Positions 1-8,012 of a DNA stretch of 31,703 nucleotides are shown piece by piece. Numbering within the stretch: the first letter of the stretch is position 1; each line of letters begins with the position of its first letter. Made by a program: the position numbers and the translations under genes. The notes beneath the pieces are model-generated. The model saw nothing but the letters and a program-made list of their open reading frames with translations, had not been told where the DNA came from and made no database searches. The DNA comes from CAAGNP01 sp964611185 (GTDB taxonomy: Bacteria > Bacteroidota > Bacteroidia > Bacteroidales > UBA932), in the NCBI GenBank assembly GCA_964611185.1, contig CAZSXE010000022.1, positions 1-31,703 on the forward strand, given 5' to 3'.

Positions 1-35
1 GCATTCCCCTTTCCGCCTGCGGCGGGGCTTGCAAA

Positions 36-154
36 AGAAAAGCGGAAAGTGCCTGTGGCACTTTCTTGCTTTTTTGGTATTCAGAAGGTGCTCAAGCGAG
101 CTTGGCACCTTCTGAATACCAAAAAAGCAGGTCGCTTGCGCGACCCGCTTTTCT
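36..154. repeat. 119-bp nested palindromic element (multi-hairpin)
   Basis: An outer 10-bp perfect stem pairs 36-45 with 145-154. It encloses three hairpins almost end to end: 45-53 with 57-65 (9 bp, loop tgt); 68-91 with 105-128 (24 bp perfect), extended by 93-97 with 100-104 across a 2-nt loop and one unpaired base at 92; and 130-135 with 140-145 (6 bp, loop ttgc). A separate small hairpin, 13-17 with 21-25, lies just outside. The third hairpin also works as the terminator of tRNA-Ser. No ORF in the region resembles a protein. The layout suggests a mobile intergenic repeat (REP- or MITE-like), but copy number cannot be judged from one window and no target-site duplication is clear. Confidence 0.75.
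121..148 (-). terminator. Rho-independent terminator of tRNA-Ser
   Basis: Read on the minus strand, a 9-bp GC-rich stem (127-135 with 140-148, one G·T pair) with a four-base loop GCAA is followed at once by six T (complement of 121-126). It begins 10 bases after the 3' end of tRNA-Ser, so it is its natural terminator. It is also part of the larger palindromic element. Confidence 0.8.
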
Positions 155-157
155 ATG

Positions 158-244
158 CGGTGAGGGGGGGATTCGAACCCCCGGAACCGTTACCAGTTCG
201 GCAGTTTAGCAAACTGCTGGTTTCAGCCACTCACCCACCTCACC
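158..244 (-). tRNA. tRNA-Ser (anticodon GCU)
   Basis: The minus strand folds into a class II tRNA. The acceptor stem GGTGAGG/CCTCACC has 7 perfect pairs, the anticodon stem GCAGT/ACTGC has loop TTGCTAA (anticodon GCT, reading AGC/AGU), the long variable arm is of serine type, and the T arm is GGGGG-TTCGAAT-CCCCC. Discriminator base G is at 158, and CCA is not encoded. A promoter lies about 36 nt upstream and a terminator 10 nt downstream, so it is a single-tRNA unit. Confidence 0.97.
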
Positions 245-279
245 GTAAAGATGGAGCTTAGCTTTCTCCAAAAGGAGCA

Positions 280-309
280 CAAAGGTAGAAAAAAGATTTT
301 ACTTTGCAA
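280..309 (-). promoter_or_regulatory. Promoter of tRNA-Ser (Bacteroidota -33/-7 type)
   Basis: TACCTTTG on the minus strand (280-287) matches the Bacteroidota -7 consensus TAnnTTTG. TTG at 307-309 is 19 bases upstream, which suits the -33 element. The -33 part lies inside the last codons of floA, so the tRNA promoter is embedded in the 3' end of the upstream gene. Confidence 0.65.
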
Positions 310-1255
310 TATTTTCCCTCATATCGGTATCGGCTTGGATATTTTTGATTTTATAATAATCCATAATTCCGAGGTTTCCAGAGCGGAAAGCATCTGCCAT
401 GGCAAGAGGAATCTCTCTTTCTGCTTCGATAACTTTCGCTCTCGCCTCCTGAGCTTTAGCCTTCATTTCCTGTTCAAGGGCGACCGCCATAGCTCTTTTT
501 TCTTCGGCACGCGCTTGAGCGATATTTTTATCAGCATTGGCCTGGTCCATTTGAAGGAATGCACCGATATTTTTTCCAATATCTATATCAGCTATATCAA
601 TGGATAGAATTTCAAATGCAGTACCTGCATCAAGACCCTTTCCGAGAACTACTTTTGATATGGAATCAGGATTTTCAAGGACTTGTTTATGGGAATTGGC
701 AGATCCGATGCTGGAAACGATTCCTTCGCCTACCCTTGCAAGAACGGTCTCTTCCCCGGCACCTCCCACTAATTGTTTAATGTTTGCCCTAACAGTTACT
801 CTTGCTTTCGCAATAAGCTGTATTCCGTCTTTGGCTACTGCGGTGACAGGAGGAGTATTAATAACTTTAGGGTTTACAGACATTTGGACAGCTTCGAAGA
901 CATCGCGACCGGCGAGGTCGATAGCAGCTGCCATCTTGAAATCAAGTGCTATATTGGCCTTATCGGCCGAAATGAGAGCATTTACTACTTTGGGGACATT
1001 CCCTTTTGCTAAGTAGTGTGCTTCCAAGGCGTTTGCATCAAGCTTGAGACCGGCTTTTGTTCCGGTTACCATAGCCATCACTATGGTGCTTGGCGGAACT
1101 TTTCTCCAACGCATAAGGACTAATTGAATCAGAGAAATTCTTACCCCCGAAATGAGGGCCTGGAACCATAATGTAACAGGGAAGAACCATAATAATATGA
1201 TTAACCCCACAATTGCTATGGCAATCCAGATGAGCATTACTGCGATTTGTGACAT
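299..1255 (-). CDS. floA: Flotillin-like protein FloA (UPF0365/YqfA family)
   Basis: This 318-residue protein is a bacterial flotillin of the UPF0365 family, membrane scaffolds that form lipid-raft-like foci. Residues ~3-35 are a strongly hydrophobic membrane anchor without a cleavable signal. The SPFH/band-7 region follows (~40-215) and is recognisable from the MRWRKVPPSTIV and NTPPVTAVAKDGIQ blocks. An Ala/Glu/Lys-rich helix with AR/AE repeats covers ~232-285. The length is slightly below the usual ~330. The start gives the hydrophobic N-terminus at once. It lies 21 bp after nfeD in the same direction; NfeD–flotillin pairing is a known conserved partnership, so co-transcription and a shared membrane role are expected. 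Family assignment is strong; the physiological role here is inference. Confidence 0.93.
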   Translation of the reverse strand: MSQIAVMLIWIAIAIVGLIILLWFFPVTLWFQALISGVRISLIQLVLMRWRKVPPSTIVMAMVTGTKAGLKLDANALEAHYLAKGNVPKVVNALISADKANIALDFKMAAAIDLAGRDVFEAVQMSVNPKVINTPPVTAVAKDGIQLIAKARVTVRANIKQLVGGAGEETVLARVGEGIVSSIGSANSHKQVLENPDSISKVVLGKGLDAGTAFEILSIDIADIDIGKNIGAFLQMDQANADKNIAQARAEEKRAMAVALEQEMKAKAQEARAKVIEAEREIPLAMADAFRSGNLGIMDYYKIKNIQADTDMRENIAK

Positions 1256-1276
1256 AATGTTTTGATATTAGATAGT

Positions 1277-1738
1277 TTATATTAATTTTACATATATTTT
1301 GTTATCGTCAATCAGTGATATTTCAATCTCTTTTCCAGGATCAATAATACCTTCGGTACCCGTTGCTTCTAAAAATTGATCACCAATTTTTATTTTTCCC
1401 ATAGGACACAGACGAGTAATGGTTACCCCTTTTTGACCTACATGAATCCCTTTTTCTTCAGGTTTGGAGTCTGTATGACTGTCAATATTGGTATGTAATG
1501 TTAGTTTTTTCCAAGTCTTTGAACACAGTACAAGTACAACGAAAAAAACCGCTAAAACAATATTCACAGCAATGGTTATAATTCCACCTGTCTGCCCGAA
1601 GACTTCAAAAGCGTAGATGCAGGAGTAAACGAGAGATGCCACTCCGAGTATGCCGGTGACAAAGATACCCGGGATAAGAACGATTTCAGCTACAATTAGG
1701 AGCAATCCTACGACGATAAGAGTAATGATTAATGCCAT
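1277..1738 (-). CDS. NfeD family membrane protein
   Basis: This 153-residue short-form NfeD protein lacks the ClpP-like protease domain of long NfeD. Hydrophobic helices cover roughly residues 2-25, 27-45 and 50-73. A linker rich in charged residues (~80-95) leads into a small C-terminal β domain (~97-153) containing GQKGVTITRLCPMGKIKIGD and a GTEGIIDPGKEIEI-like stretch, typical of the NfeD OB fold. Its position directly before a flotillin gene is the classical arrangement, in which NfeD is thought to interact with the SPFH protein. It starts 7 bp after the PD40/SPOR gene, so the three genes probably form one operon. Confidence 0.9.
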   Translation of the reverse strand: MALIITLIVVGLLLIVAEIVLIPGIFVTGILGVASLVYSCIYAFEVFGQTGGIITIAVNIVLAVFFVVLVLCSKTWKKLTLHTNIDSHTDSKPEEKGIHVGQKGVTITRLCPMGKIKIGDQFLEATGTEGIIDPGKEIEISLIDDNKIYVKLI

Positions 1739-1745
1739 ATTTTTA

Positions 1746-3605
1746 TTATTTTACTTGTTTTATTGAAACACCTTCTATCCCAAGATCAGTAAGGATTTTG
1801 AAAAGATATTCAGCATCTGTCTTATGTGAAAAAGGGCCAACTATATATACTGTTTTACCCTCAATGGATGATTTGGTAATATCTTTATCGCTACTCTCTT
1901 TTATGGCGGAGATAACAGGAGCAGAGATTCCATCAGGAAAATTCTCCAATAATACTTGAAAAGCAATACCGCCTCCGGAAGATGCTTTTTTCTCAAGCAC
2001 TTTTGCTTCCTTTATTGCGATGGATTTACCACTGTTATAAGCCACTATAAATGCTTTTGGAAACCCTTTTTTGCGCACTTGATTAAGACAGGAAAGAGCT
2101 TCAGAATGTGAATAGAAAAGCCCCACGGTGTATAAATATTTACCTGAAGCTTGTTTGTTTTCAAATACAGGACTAAGACCTTTTAAACTATTGACCGTTA
2201 CCTTTTTAGTGGTGACAAGAATCTGTATCTGATAAATAAGGGTAGAGGGGAGGTTGTTGTCTTCTGCAAACTGTGCTTTATCCAAAATTTTAAATGAATA
2301 ATCAAACTTGGGGATAGTTTTTTCAATTTCGACAGCTTTTATTTCAGAAAATGAATTTTTGGTAAAATTGTAGTTTTGAGCGATTTGAGTATTCTTTTCA
2401 GCAGGTGTGTGAGTCTCCTTGACTTGAGGTATTATCCCTTTGGCTAAAAAATCCATTTCTGCTTTTTGAACATTTTTAGAAACACCTTCGTATTTTGCCC
2501 TGAGGGTTATAGCTTCATTTTCAAGGTCGGTAATCATCTCTTTTATAAATGATTTGTCGTCTTCATTCTCTATTTTATCGTATAATTCTCTGTTTTCCTG
2601 TTGTTTCTTTATATTCTTCTCCATCTCTATTTTATAAAGTCTCATCTGTGATACAAGTTTTGAGTATTCGCTCATACCCTCTTCTTCAGATAGCTCTATC
2701 TTATTACTCTGCTTCGACTGAGTATCTTTAATGATGGGTAAAAGTTTTGCGGCTTCAAGAATTTTATCATAATCTGAGATCTCTTTTTTGATAGGCGTAG
2801 GGTTATACTCGATAACATATATTTTTATCGAATCTTTTTCCGAATTTCTGTTAGATGCTATGAAAGAATATTGACCATCGGCAGTGTTCATGAAAAAAAT
2901 GTCATCTGCTGTGGAAGAGTAGGGGAAACCCATATTTTCAGGCATTCCCCATTCGCCGGTGGACTCATCAAGCCTGCTTACATATAAATCATACCCCCCC
3001 ATTCCGTAATGACCATTGGATGCAAAATATAGCTCTTTGCCGTCGGAACTAAGTATAGGAAAAATTTCATCACCCGATGAAGTAATCTCTTCCCCGAGAA
3101 GCTCCGGCTCAGACCATAGATTGTTAGAAATATAATCTGTTTCATAAATATTCCATGACCCGGAGTTGTCCGGAGAGGAAAAAAAGAGTTTCGTAATGTT
3201 TTCCGGAAAATAAATAGCTGAGTAATATGGATGTTTATCTTTAGAAACCAAAGGATTGGGGATAGGCATCCACGATTGATTTTTAAAATCTGACAGATTA
3301 AGGTAAAAATCGGCGATGTTAAATGATCGATTGGAAATAACTTTTGGAGTCGTAGCGTATTTAAGAAAACTGATACCGTTTTCGCACTGTGTTATTTTTT
3401 CTTCTATCTCAAGAATAGAAGAAGAGTCTGCCGTCATCTTGACAGCTTGTTCATAAAGCGAAACAGCTTCTTTAAATTTATAGCTTTTATGCAGAGAATC
3501 AGCTTTTTGCAGAATATTTTCCCCTTCAGAATTATTTTGAGAAAAAGCAGAAACAGATACGATAATGGTAAGAATACAAACTGATATATAATAGGTTGAC
3601 TTCAT
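1746..3605 (-). CDS. Secreted PD40 β-propeller protein with C-terminal SPOR-like repeats
   Basis: A 619-residue envelope protein, first gene of the unit with nfeD and floA. The start at 3605 is chosen because it yields a clean signal peptide (residues 1-23, ending SAFSQ); the frame stays open further upstream but gives an unlikely N-terminus. A TPR-like helical pair covers ~29-75. PD40/WD40-like strands follow at ~125-255 (SSDGKELYFASN, GGYDLYVSRL, ADGQYSFIASN). A charged, probably coiled-coil region spans ~308-395. Two SPOR-like modules follow: ~457-530 (YQIQILVTTKKV, LYTVGLFYSHSEA) and ~547-619 (FQVLLENFPDG, VYIVGPFSHKTDA). SPOR domains bind denuded peptidoglycan, so the protein probably sits in the periplasm on the cell wall. 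Such combinations are common in Bacteroidota, but no specific function is known to me. Confidence 0.85.
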   Translation of the reverse strand: MKSTYYISVCILTIIVSVSAFSQNNSEGENILQKADSLHKSYKFKEAVSLYEQAVKMTADSSSILEIEEKITQCENGISFLKYATTPKVISNRSFNIADFYLNLSDFKNQSWMPIPNPLVSKDKHPYYSAIYFPENITKLFFSSPDNSGSWNIYETDYISNNLWSEPELLGEEITSSGDEIFPILSSDGKELYFASNGHYGMGGYDLYVSRLDESTGEWGMPENMGFPYSSTADDIFFMNTADGQYSFIASNRNSEKDSIKIYVIEYNPTPIKKEISDYDKILEAAKLLPIIKDTQSKQSNKIELSEEEGMSEYSKLVSQMRLYKIEMEKNIKKQQENRELYDKIENEDDKSFIKEMITDLENEAITLRAKYEGVSKNVQKAEMDFLAKGIIPQVKETHTPAEKNTQIAQNYNFTKNSFSEIKAVEIEKTIPKFDYSFKILDKAQFAEDNNLPSTLIYQIQILVTTKKVTVNSLKGLSPVFENKQASGKYLYTVGLFYSHSEALSCLNQVRKKGFPKAFIVAYNSGKSIAIKEAKVLEKKASSGGGIAFQVLLENFPDGISAPVISAIKESSDKDITKSSIEGKTVYIVGPFSHKTDAEYLFKILTDLGIEGVSIKQVK

Positions 3606-3625
3606 AAATTCACAAAATTGGTCAA

Positions 3626-3671
3626 CAAAAATACTAAATACTTTATATATTGGAAAAAAATAGTACTTTTG
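3626..3671. promoter_or_regulatory. Divergent -7 promoter motifs between PD40/SPOR gene and secDF
   Basis: TATTTTTG on the minus strand (3626-3633) lies 20 bp before the PD40/SPOR start. TACTTTTG on the plus strand (3664-3671) lies 42 bp before the secDF start. Both fit TAnnTTTG. I see no convincing TTTG -33 element at the usual spacing for either, so these are motif-only calls. Confidence 0.45.
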
Positions 3672-3713
3672 TACCCTTATTTTTAAATGAATAAAATCTT
3701 TAAATAAAAAAAT

Positions 3714-6700
3714 ATGCAAAGTAAAGGAGCCATAAGAGTTGTGGCAATTCTCATTGGGTTGGCATGTCTGTATCAACTATCATTTACAGGAGCCACCATG
3801 TTTCAAGAGAACAAGGCAGATAAATATGCAGAAGATGCCGTTGTTCTGGAACAGCAATCACCTTCATTTTCAAATATTTCGGATCTTGATAAAGCATTTT
3901 ATCTCGATTCGTTAAGGAAGGAGAAAAACAGATATTACATCGATTCTATTTCTTCTGAAAAAGTCTATTTAGGCTTTACCTACAAGCAGGTTAAGGAAAA
4001 AGAGATTAATCTCGGACTTGACCTCAAAGGAGGTATGAATGTTATGCTTCAGGTGGAACTGAGTGATCTTCTCAGAGCTCTTTCAGACAATAATTCCTCT
4101 GCTGTTTTTGAAGAAGCATTGGCCTTGGCGAAGAAAAACGAATTGGAATCTCGTTCCGATTTCATCACCCTCTTTGCTCAGGCATGGGATGTGGTTGCCC
4201 CCGGACAGAGACTTTCCACTGTTTTCGGAACTTATGAAATGCGTGATAAAATCAAGCCGGAGAGTACAAACGAAGATGTTATAAAAGTTATTCGTGAAGA
4301 GTCCGAGAGTGCAATCGCCAATTCATTCAATGTATTGAGAAATCGTATTGACCGTTTCGGAGTTACCTCTCCCAATATTCAGAAAATTGGCAACAGCGGG
4401 CGTATCTTAGTGGAGCTTCCCGGGGTTAAAGAGCCGGAGCGTGTCAGAAAACTGCTTCAGGGAACTGCTTCTCTTGAGTTTTGGACTACTTATGAAAACG
4501 AAGAAGTATTCCAGTATCTTCAGCAGGCCAATGATGCTATCAGAGAATATATTTCTGAAAGCACCACTTCATCAGAGAGTGAAATAGATGTAAAAAAGGA
4601 TGAACCGACAGACGATTTATTGGCACAGGTTACAGAAGAAAGCGACAGTCTTTCAGCAGATCAGGCTAATTATGCTAAGAATAATCCTTTGTTTTTCCTT
4701 TTGAATCCGAGTACTTATAACGGGCAGCTGATGCCGGGTCCTTTAGTAGGTGTGGCTCATTACAAAGATACCGCAAAAATCAATAACTTCCTTGCTCTTC
4801 CTCAGGTGCAGTCGTTGTTCCCCGCAGATTTAAAATTGATGTGGGGTGTTAAACCTTCTTCACAATTTAAGGGAGACTCTTATTTTGAACTTATAGCCAT
4901 TAAATCCAATAGTCGTGATGGAAAAGCTCCTCTCGATGGAGGTGTGGTTTCAGATGCGAGAATGTCTTACGCCAATACAGGCGGCTCTCCGGAGGTAGAT
5001 ATGTCCATGAATGCTGAAGGAGCTCGTACCTGGGCTCGTCTGACCGCAGACAATATTGGAAAATGCATCGCTATTGTCCTTGATGGCATGGTTTATTCTT
5101 ATCCGAGGGTAAATGATGAAATAACGGGAGGTCGTTCACAGATTTCAGGAAACTTTACCATTGAAGAAGCAGAAGACTTGGCCAATGTTCTTAAGTCAGG
5201 AAAACTACCTGCCCCCGCTACTATTGTTCAAGAACAGGTAGTAGGACCTTCCTTAGGTAGTGAATCTATACAGTCCGGACTTCTTTCATTTGTACTTGCT
5301 TTCTGTCTCGTTTTGATCTATATGCTCGTATTCTACAGAGGAGCAGGTGTGGCAGCTGATGTCGCATTGCTGTGCAATGTTATATTCCTTATGGGTGCCC
5401 TTGTCTCTTTCGGAGCTGTTCTTACCCTTCCTGGTATTGCCGGTATGGTATTGACACTCGGTATGGCTGTGGATGCGAATGTTATTATATATGAGCGTAT
5501 AAAAGAGGAACTTCGTGCAGGAAAAGCATTGCGTCTTGCTATCCATGACGGGTACAAGAATGCATATTCTGCCATTATAGACGGTAACCTTACTACTATT
5601 ATTACAGGTATTGTTCTATTTATTTTCGGTTCAGGTCCTGTTCAAGGTTTCGCTACCACTCTTGTTGTAGGTATCATAACATCTATGGCTACATCCATAT
5701 TTATTACGAGAATGATATTTGATGACAGACTTACGAAGAACAAACCAATATCTTTCGATACAAAACTTACAAGAAATTTCTTACAGAACACGAAGATTAA
5801 CTTCCTCAATATGCGTAAGTGGTCCTATACTATCTCAGGAGCCCTTGTCGTTGTCTGCCTTGTATTTATGTTCACTAAAGGATTTACTTACGGTGTAGAT
5901 TTTACCGGAGGTAGAACTTATGTAGTAAGATTTGACAATAATGTTACTACAGAGCATGTCAGAGAGGCTACAATGAACGAATTTGGCGAGACCGTAGAGG
6001 TTAAGCAGTTCGGCGGTGAGAGTCAGGTAAAGATCACTACCAAATATATGATAGAAGATAATTCTAAAGATACCGATGCCCTTGTAGATGGCAAGCTCTA
6101 TAACGCCTTGAAAGGCTTCTTTGCCACCCCTCTTACCCTTGAAGAATTTACCTCAACAGTAGATAATCCTAACGGTATCATCAGTTCGGATAAAGTAGGT
6201 CCTACCATAGCCAACGATATTAAAAGAAATGCAATCATTGCAGTATTTATGTCTTTACTTGCTATTTTCCTCTATATCGCTCTAAGATTCAGAAGCTGGA
6301 CTTGGGGACTTGGCGGCGTTTTGGCTCTTGCTCACGATGCCATTATCACAGTCGGATTCTTCTCTATCTTCACAGGATTACTTCCATTCAGTCTTGATGT
6401 CGATCAGACATTTATTGCGGCAGTACTTACCATCATCGGATATTCCATCAATGACAATGTGGTTATCTTTGACCGTATTCGTGAAAATAAGGCACTCTAT
6501 CCTAAGCGTGACTTGCTGATAAATGTGAATGAAGCTCTTAACAGTACCCTTTCAAGAACTGTCAATACTTCCGGAACCACACTTGTCGTAATGTTTGCAA
6601 TTGCCATTTTCGGCGGTGAGGTTATCAGAGGACTTTCAGTAGCTCTAATAGTAGGTATTATCTTCGGTACATACTCTTCAGTATTTATCGGAACACCTAT

Positions 6701-6761
6701 TATGTATGATTTAAATCAGAGAAGAGCTAAAAAGTTAGCAGCTAAAGAAGCTAAGAAATAG
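3714..6761 (+). CDS. secDF: Fused protein translocase subunit SecDF
   Basis: This 1015-residue fusion of SecD and SecF uses the proton gradient to drive late steps of export through SecYEG. The SecD part has TM1 at ~8-28 and the D1 block LGLDLKGGMNVMLQVE at ~100-115. The long periplasmic P1 region carries an acidic Ser/Glu/Asp-rich insert at ~280-320. The D4 block is IVLDGMVYSYPRVNDEITGG (~454-473), and helices begin at ~520 with GMAVDANVIIYERIKEEL (~583-600). The SecF part begins at ~697, with YGVDFTGGRTYVV (~726-738), VGPTIANDIKRNA (~828-840) and GYSINDNVVIFDRIREN (~909-925). The Asp residues at ~586 and ~914-920 fit the proton-path motifs. It is transcribed alone and converges with the LuxE-like gene, with only 2 bp between the stop codons. 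Confidence 0.97.
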   Translation: MQSKGAIRVVAILIGLACLYQLSFTGATMFQENKADKYAEDAVVLEQQSPSFSNISDLDKAFYLDSLRKEKNRYYIDSISSEKVYLGFTYKQVKEKEINLGLDLKGGMNVMLQVELSDLLRALSDNNSSAVFEEALALAKKNELESRSDFITLFAQAWDVVAPGQRLSTVFGTYEMRDKIKPESTNEDVIKVIREESESAIANSFNVLRNRIDRFGVTSPNIQKIGNSGRILVELPGVKEPERVRKLLQGTASLEFWTTYENEEVFQYLQQANDAIREYISESTTSSESEIDVKKDEPTDDLLAQVTEESDSLSADQANYAKNNPLFFLLNPSTYNGQLMPGPLVGVAHYKDTAKINNFLALPQVQSLFPADLKLMWGVKPSSQFKGDSYFELIAIKSNSRDGKAPLDGGVVSDARMSYANTGGSPEVDMSMNAEGARTWARLTADNIGKCIAIVLDGMVYSYPRVNDEITGGRSQISGNFTIEEAEDLANVLKSGKLPAPATIVQEQVVGPSLGSESIQSGLLSFVLAFCLVLIYMLVFYRGAGVAADVALLCNVIFLMGALVSFGAVLTLPGIAGMVLTLGMAVDANVIIYERIKEELRAGKALRLAIHDGYKNAYSAIIDGNLTTIITGIVLFIFGSGPVQGFATTLVVGIITSMATSIFITRMIFDDRLTKNKPISFDTKLTRNFLQNTKINFLNMRKWSYTISGALVVVCLVFMFTKGFTYGVDFTGGRTYVVRFDNNVTTEHVREATMNEFGETVEVKQFGGESQVKITTKYMIEDNSKDTDALVDGKLYNALKGFFATPLTLEEFTSTVDNPNGIISSDKVGPTIANDIKRNAIIAVFMSLLAIFLYIALRFRSWTWGLGGVLALAHDAIITVGFFSIFTGLLPFSLDVDQTFIAAVLTIIGYSINDNVVIFDRIRENKALYPKRDLLINVNEALNSTLSRTVNTSGTTLVVMFAIAIFGGEVIRGLSVALIVGIIFGTYSSVFIGTPIMYDLNQRRAKKLAAKEAKK

Positions 6762-6763
6762 AG

Positions 6764-7798
6764 TTACTCTATAAGCATATTACAGCCGCGTCTTTCAGAA
6801 TGAGAGATGCGGCTTTCTATTGTAAATTGTCCGTCAGGATATAGCGAACCTACATCTTCTGTTTCAATAAAAGAGCAGGAATTTACATTGGCGAGATCGA
6901 TAATATTGATAGGACCGCGAGCTTTTTCGCCTGCGGCAATCTCATCCGAGGCCGTAATTTTAAAAGGATCGCTAAAATCGCGGAGGAAGATTTTCATCCA
7001 AGGGGGTGACTGAAACAACTCTTTTCCCCTTGAATAAGCCTGCGAAAGAAGCTCGCACATACCATACTCGGAGTGGATGGCGTTTACGCCTAAGGCCATT
7101 TTGAGGCGACGATGTACTTCTTCGCGAGGGAGCTCTTCTCCGCGCCCCTTCATCCCGCCCGTTTCCATTACGGTCAAAGACCAATCGGAGGGTGATTGCC
7201 CTCGGGCATCACTCTGCTCCAAAGAGTACTTGGAGGCAAAATCAAGGAGGGCGAATGTTACACCGAGAAGGAGCGTTTTCTTTTTCATTGCACGAAGTGC
7301 GAGAAGGGTACTGAAAAGCTCTTCGTGGTTATATAAGTAGAAGCCACTTTCCGGGCGATTAGAGAGCTTTATAAGGTGCTCAGCCATATAGACAAGAGAA
7401 GAGCCATCTCTCTCCAAATACGACGGCAAAAGAGCCAAAATCACATATTCTGAAGGATCGCCGTAAAACATACGAAAGGCGCTTAAAAAACTCTCTTCAT
7501 ATAGCCTCAAATCGACTACATAGTGTTTGGATGGGGTCATTCCGGTAGTAGAGCTGCTCGTAAAAACTTTCTGAGCCTCGACAGCTGCATCTGCCGATGA
7601 AATGATAGTATGAGATTTGAAGAAACGAATCGGAAGGAAAGGAATATTTTTAATCGTATTTACACTGTTTCTGTCTATCTCAAGAAGATTTACATATTGT
7701 CGATAGACAGGATTATAACTATATTGAAAATGAAAAATCTTCAGGCAGCACTCCTGAAACTGTTCATCATTGCATATCCTGAAGATTTCATTTTTCAT
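6764..7798 (-). CDS. LuxE-type acyl-protein synthetase
   Basis: A 344-residue adenylate-forming enzyme of the LuxE/PaaK group, expected to activate a fatty or other carboxylic acid with ATP and pass it to a thiol. The adenylation-type loop is at ~80-91 (FTSSSTTGMTPSK). A HSEYGMCELLSQAYS block at ~240-255 resembles the Y/E-G-x-T/S-E signature, and an ETEDVGSLYPDG block near ~316-328 resembles the D-x-G motif. The usual LuxE partners (LuxC reductase, LuxD) are not in the window, so the acceptor is unknown. The first ~25 codons are duplicated as a stub behind tnaA, which suggests it once followed tryptophanase directly. A 10-nt imperfect palindrome in the frame (7192-7212) encodes a short, probably surface, segment. 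Family confident, substrate unknown. Confidence 0.82.
   Translation of the reverse strand: MKNEIFRICNDEQFQECCLKIFHFQYSYNPVYRQYVNLLEIDRNSVNTIKNIPFLPIRFFKSHTIISSADAAVEAQKVFTSSSTTGMTPSKHYVVDLRLYEESFLSAFRMFYGDPSEYVILALLPSYLERDGSSLVYMAEHLIKLSNRPESGFYLYNHEELFSTLLALRAMKKKTLLLGVTFALLDFASKYSLEQSDARGQSPSDWSLTVMETGGMKGRGEELPREEVHRRLKMALGVNAIHSEYGMCELLSQAYSRGKELFQSPPWMKIFLRDFSDPFKITASDEIAAGEKARGPINIIDLANVNSCSFIETEDVGSLYPDGQFTIESRISHSERRGCNMLIE
6785..6820 (+). terminator. Possible secDF terminator inside the convergent gene
   Basis: The stem 6785-6796 with 6802-6813 (12 pairs, two G·T) has the five-base loop agaat and is followed by tttctatt on the plus strand. It lies 24 bp past the secDF stop and within the last codons of the LuxE-like gene. 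The T-tract is imperfect, so the call is tentative. Confidence 0.4.
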
Positions 7799-7807
7799 AC
7801 TGCAAAG
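7723..7807. repeat. 85-bp direct repeat, copy A (5' end of LuxE-like gene)
   Basis: Identical to 8656-8740 except for two bases (83/85), same orientation, 933 bp apart. Copy A contains the true start and first ~25 codons of the intact LuxE-like gene. Together the copies bracket the AT-rich island and behave like attachment-site or duplication borders. Confidence 0.95.
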
Positions 7808-7810
7808 ATA
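7803..7810 (-). promoter_or_regulatory. -7 promoter motif created at the island junction
   Basis: TATCTTTG on the minus strand fits TAnnTTTG exactly and ends 4 nt before the LuxE-like ATG. The last bases come from the repeat and the first three from the island; the other junction reads ACCCTTTG and is not a match. If used, transcription would begin at or near the ATG, giving an almost leaderless mRNA. No -33 element was established. Confidence 0.35.
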
Positions 7811-7847
7811 TAAAATATCTATTTATTAGGGCTATATCGTATGTCAC

Positions 7848-7878
7848 TGATTTACAACTATATTTCGTTGATTTACAA
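7848..7878. repeat. Two TGATTTACAA repeats 21 bp apart
   Basis: TGATTTACAA occurs at 7848-7857 and 7869-7878, a 21-bp period or two helical turns, inside the intergenic part of the island between the two divergent genes. This spacing suits a dimeric repressor or activator site, but no regulator is encoded nearby. Confidence 0.4.
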
Positions 7879-7899
7879 TAATATCTACTAATACATACA

Positions 7900-7907
7900 T
7901 ATTTTTG
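7900..7907 (+). promoter_or_regulatory. -7 promoter motif upstream of island ORFs
   Basis: TATTTTTG fits TAnnTTTG on the plus strand and lies 23 bp before the ATG at 7931 and about 105 bp before the ATG at 8013. No clear -33 TTTG is seen at the usual spacing. Confidence 0.35.
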
Positions 7908-8012
7908 TAATATAAATAAACACATTAATTATGAAAACATCTTTTTTTTATTGTTTTCAGCGATGACCTTTTTTCTTTTGAAAAAGAGATTATAACCAAA
8001 AATGAAAATAAT

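Noticed and set aside
1..158. CRISPR array or rRNA fragment at the window start
   Set aside because: The hairpins differ in sequence and are not evenly spaced direct repeats; there is no rRNA-like stretch.
3606..3776. An N-terminal extension of 57 codons for the PD40/SPOR gene
   Set aside because: It would bury a clear signal peptide, overlap the secDF start region and read through AT-rich promoter sequence.
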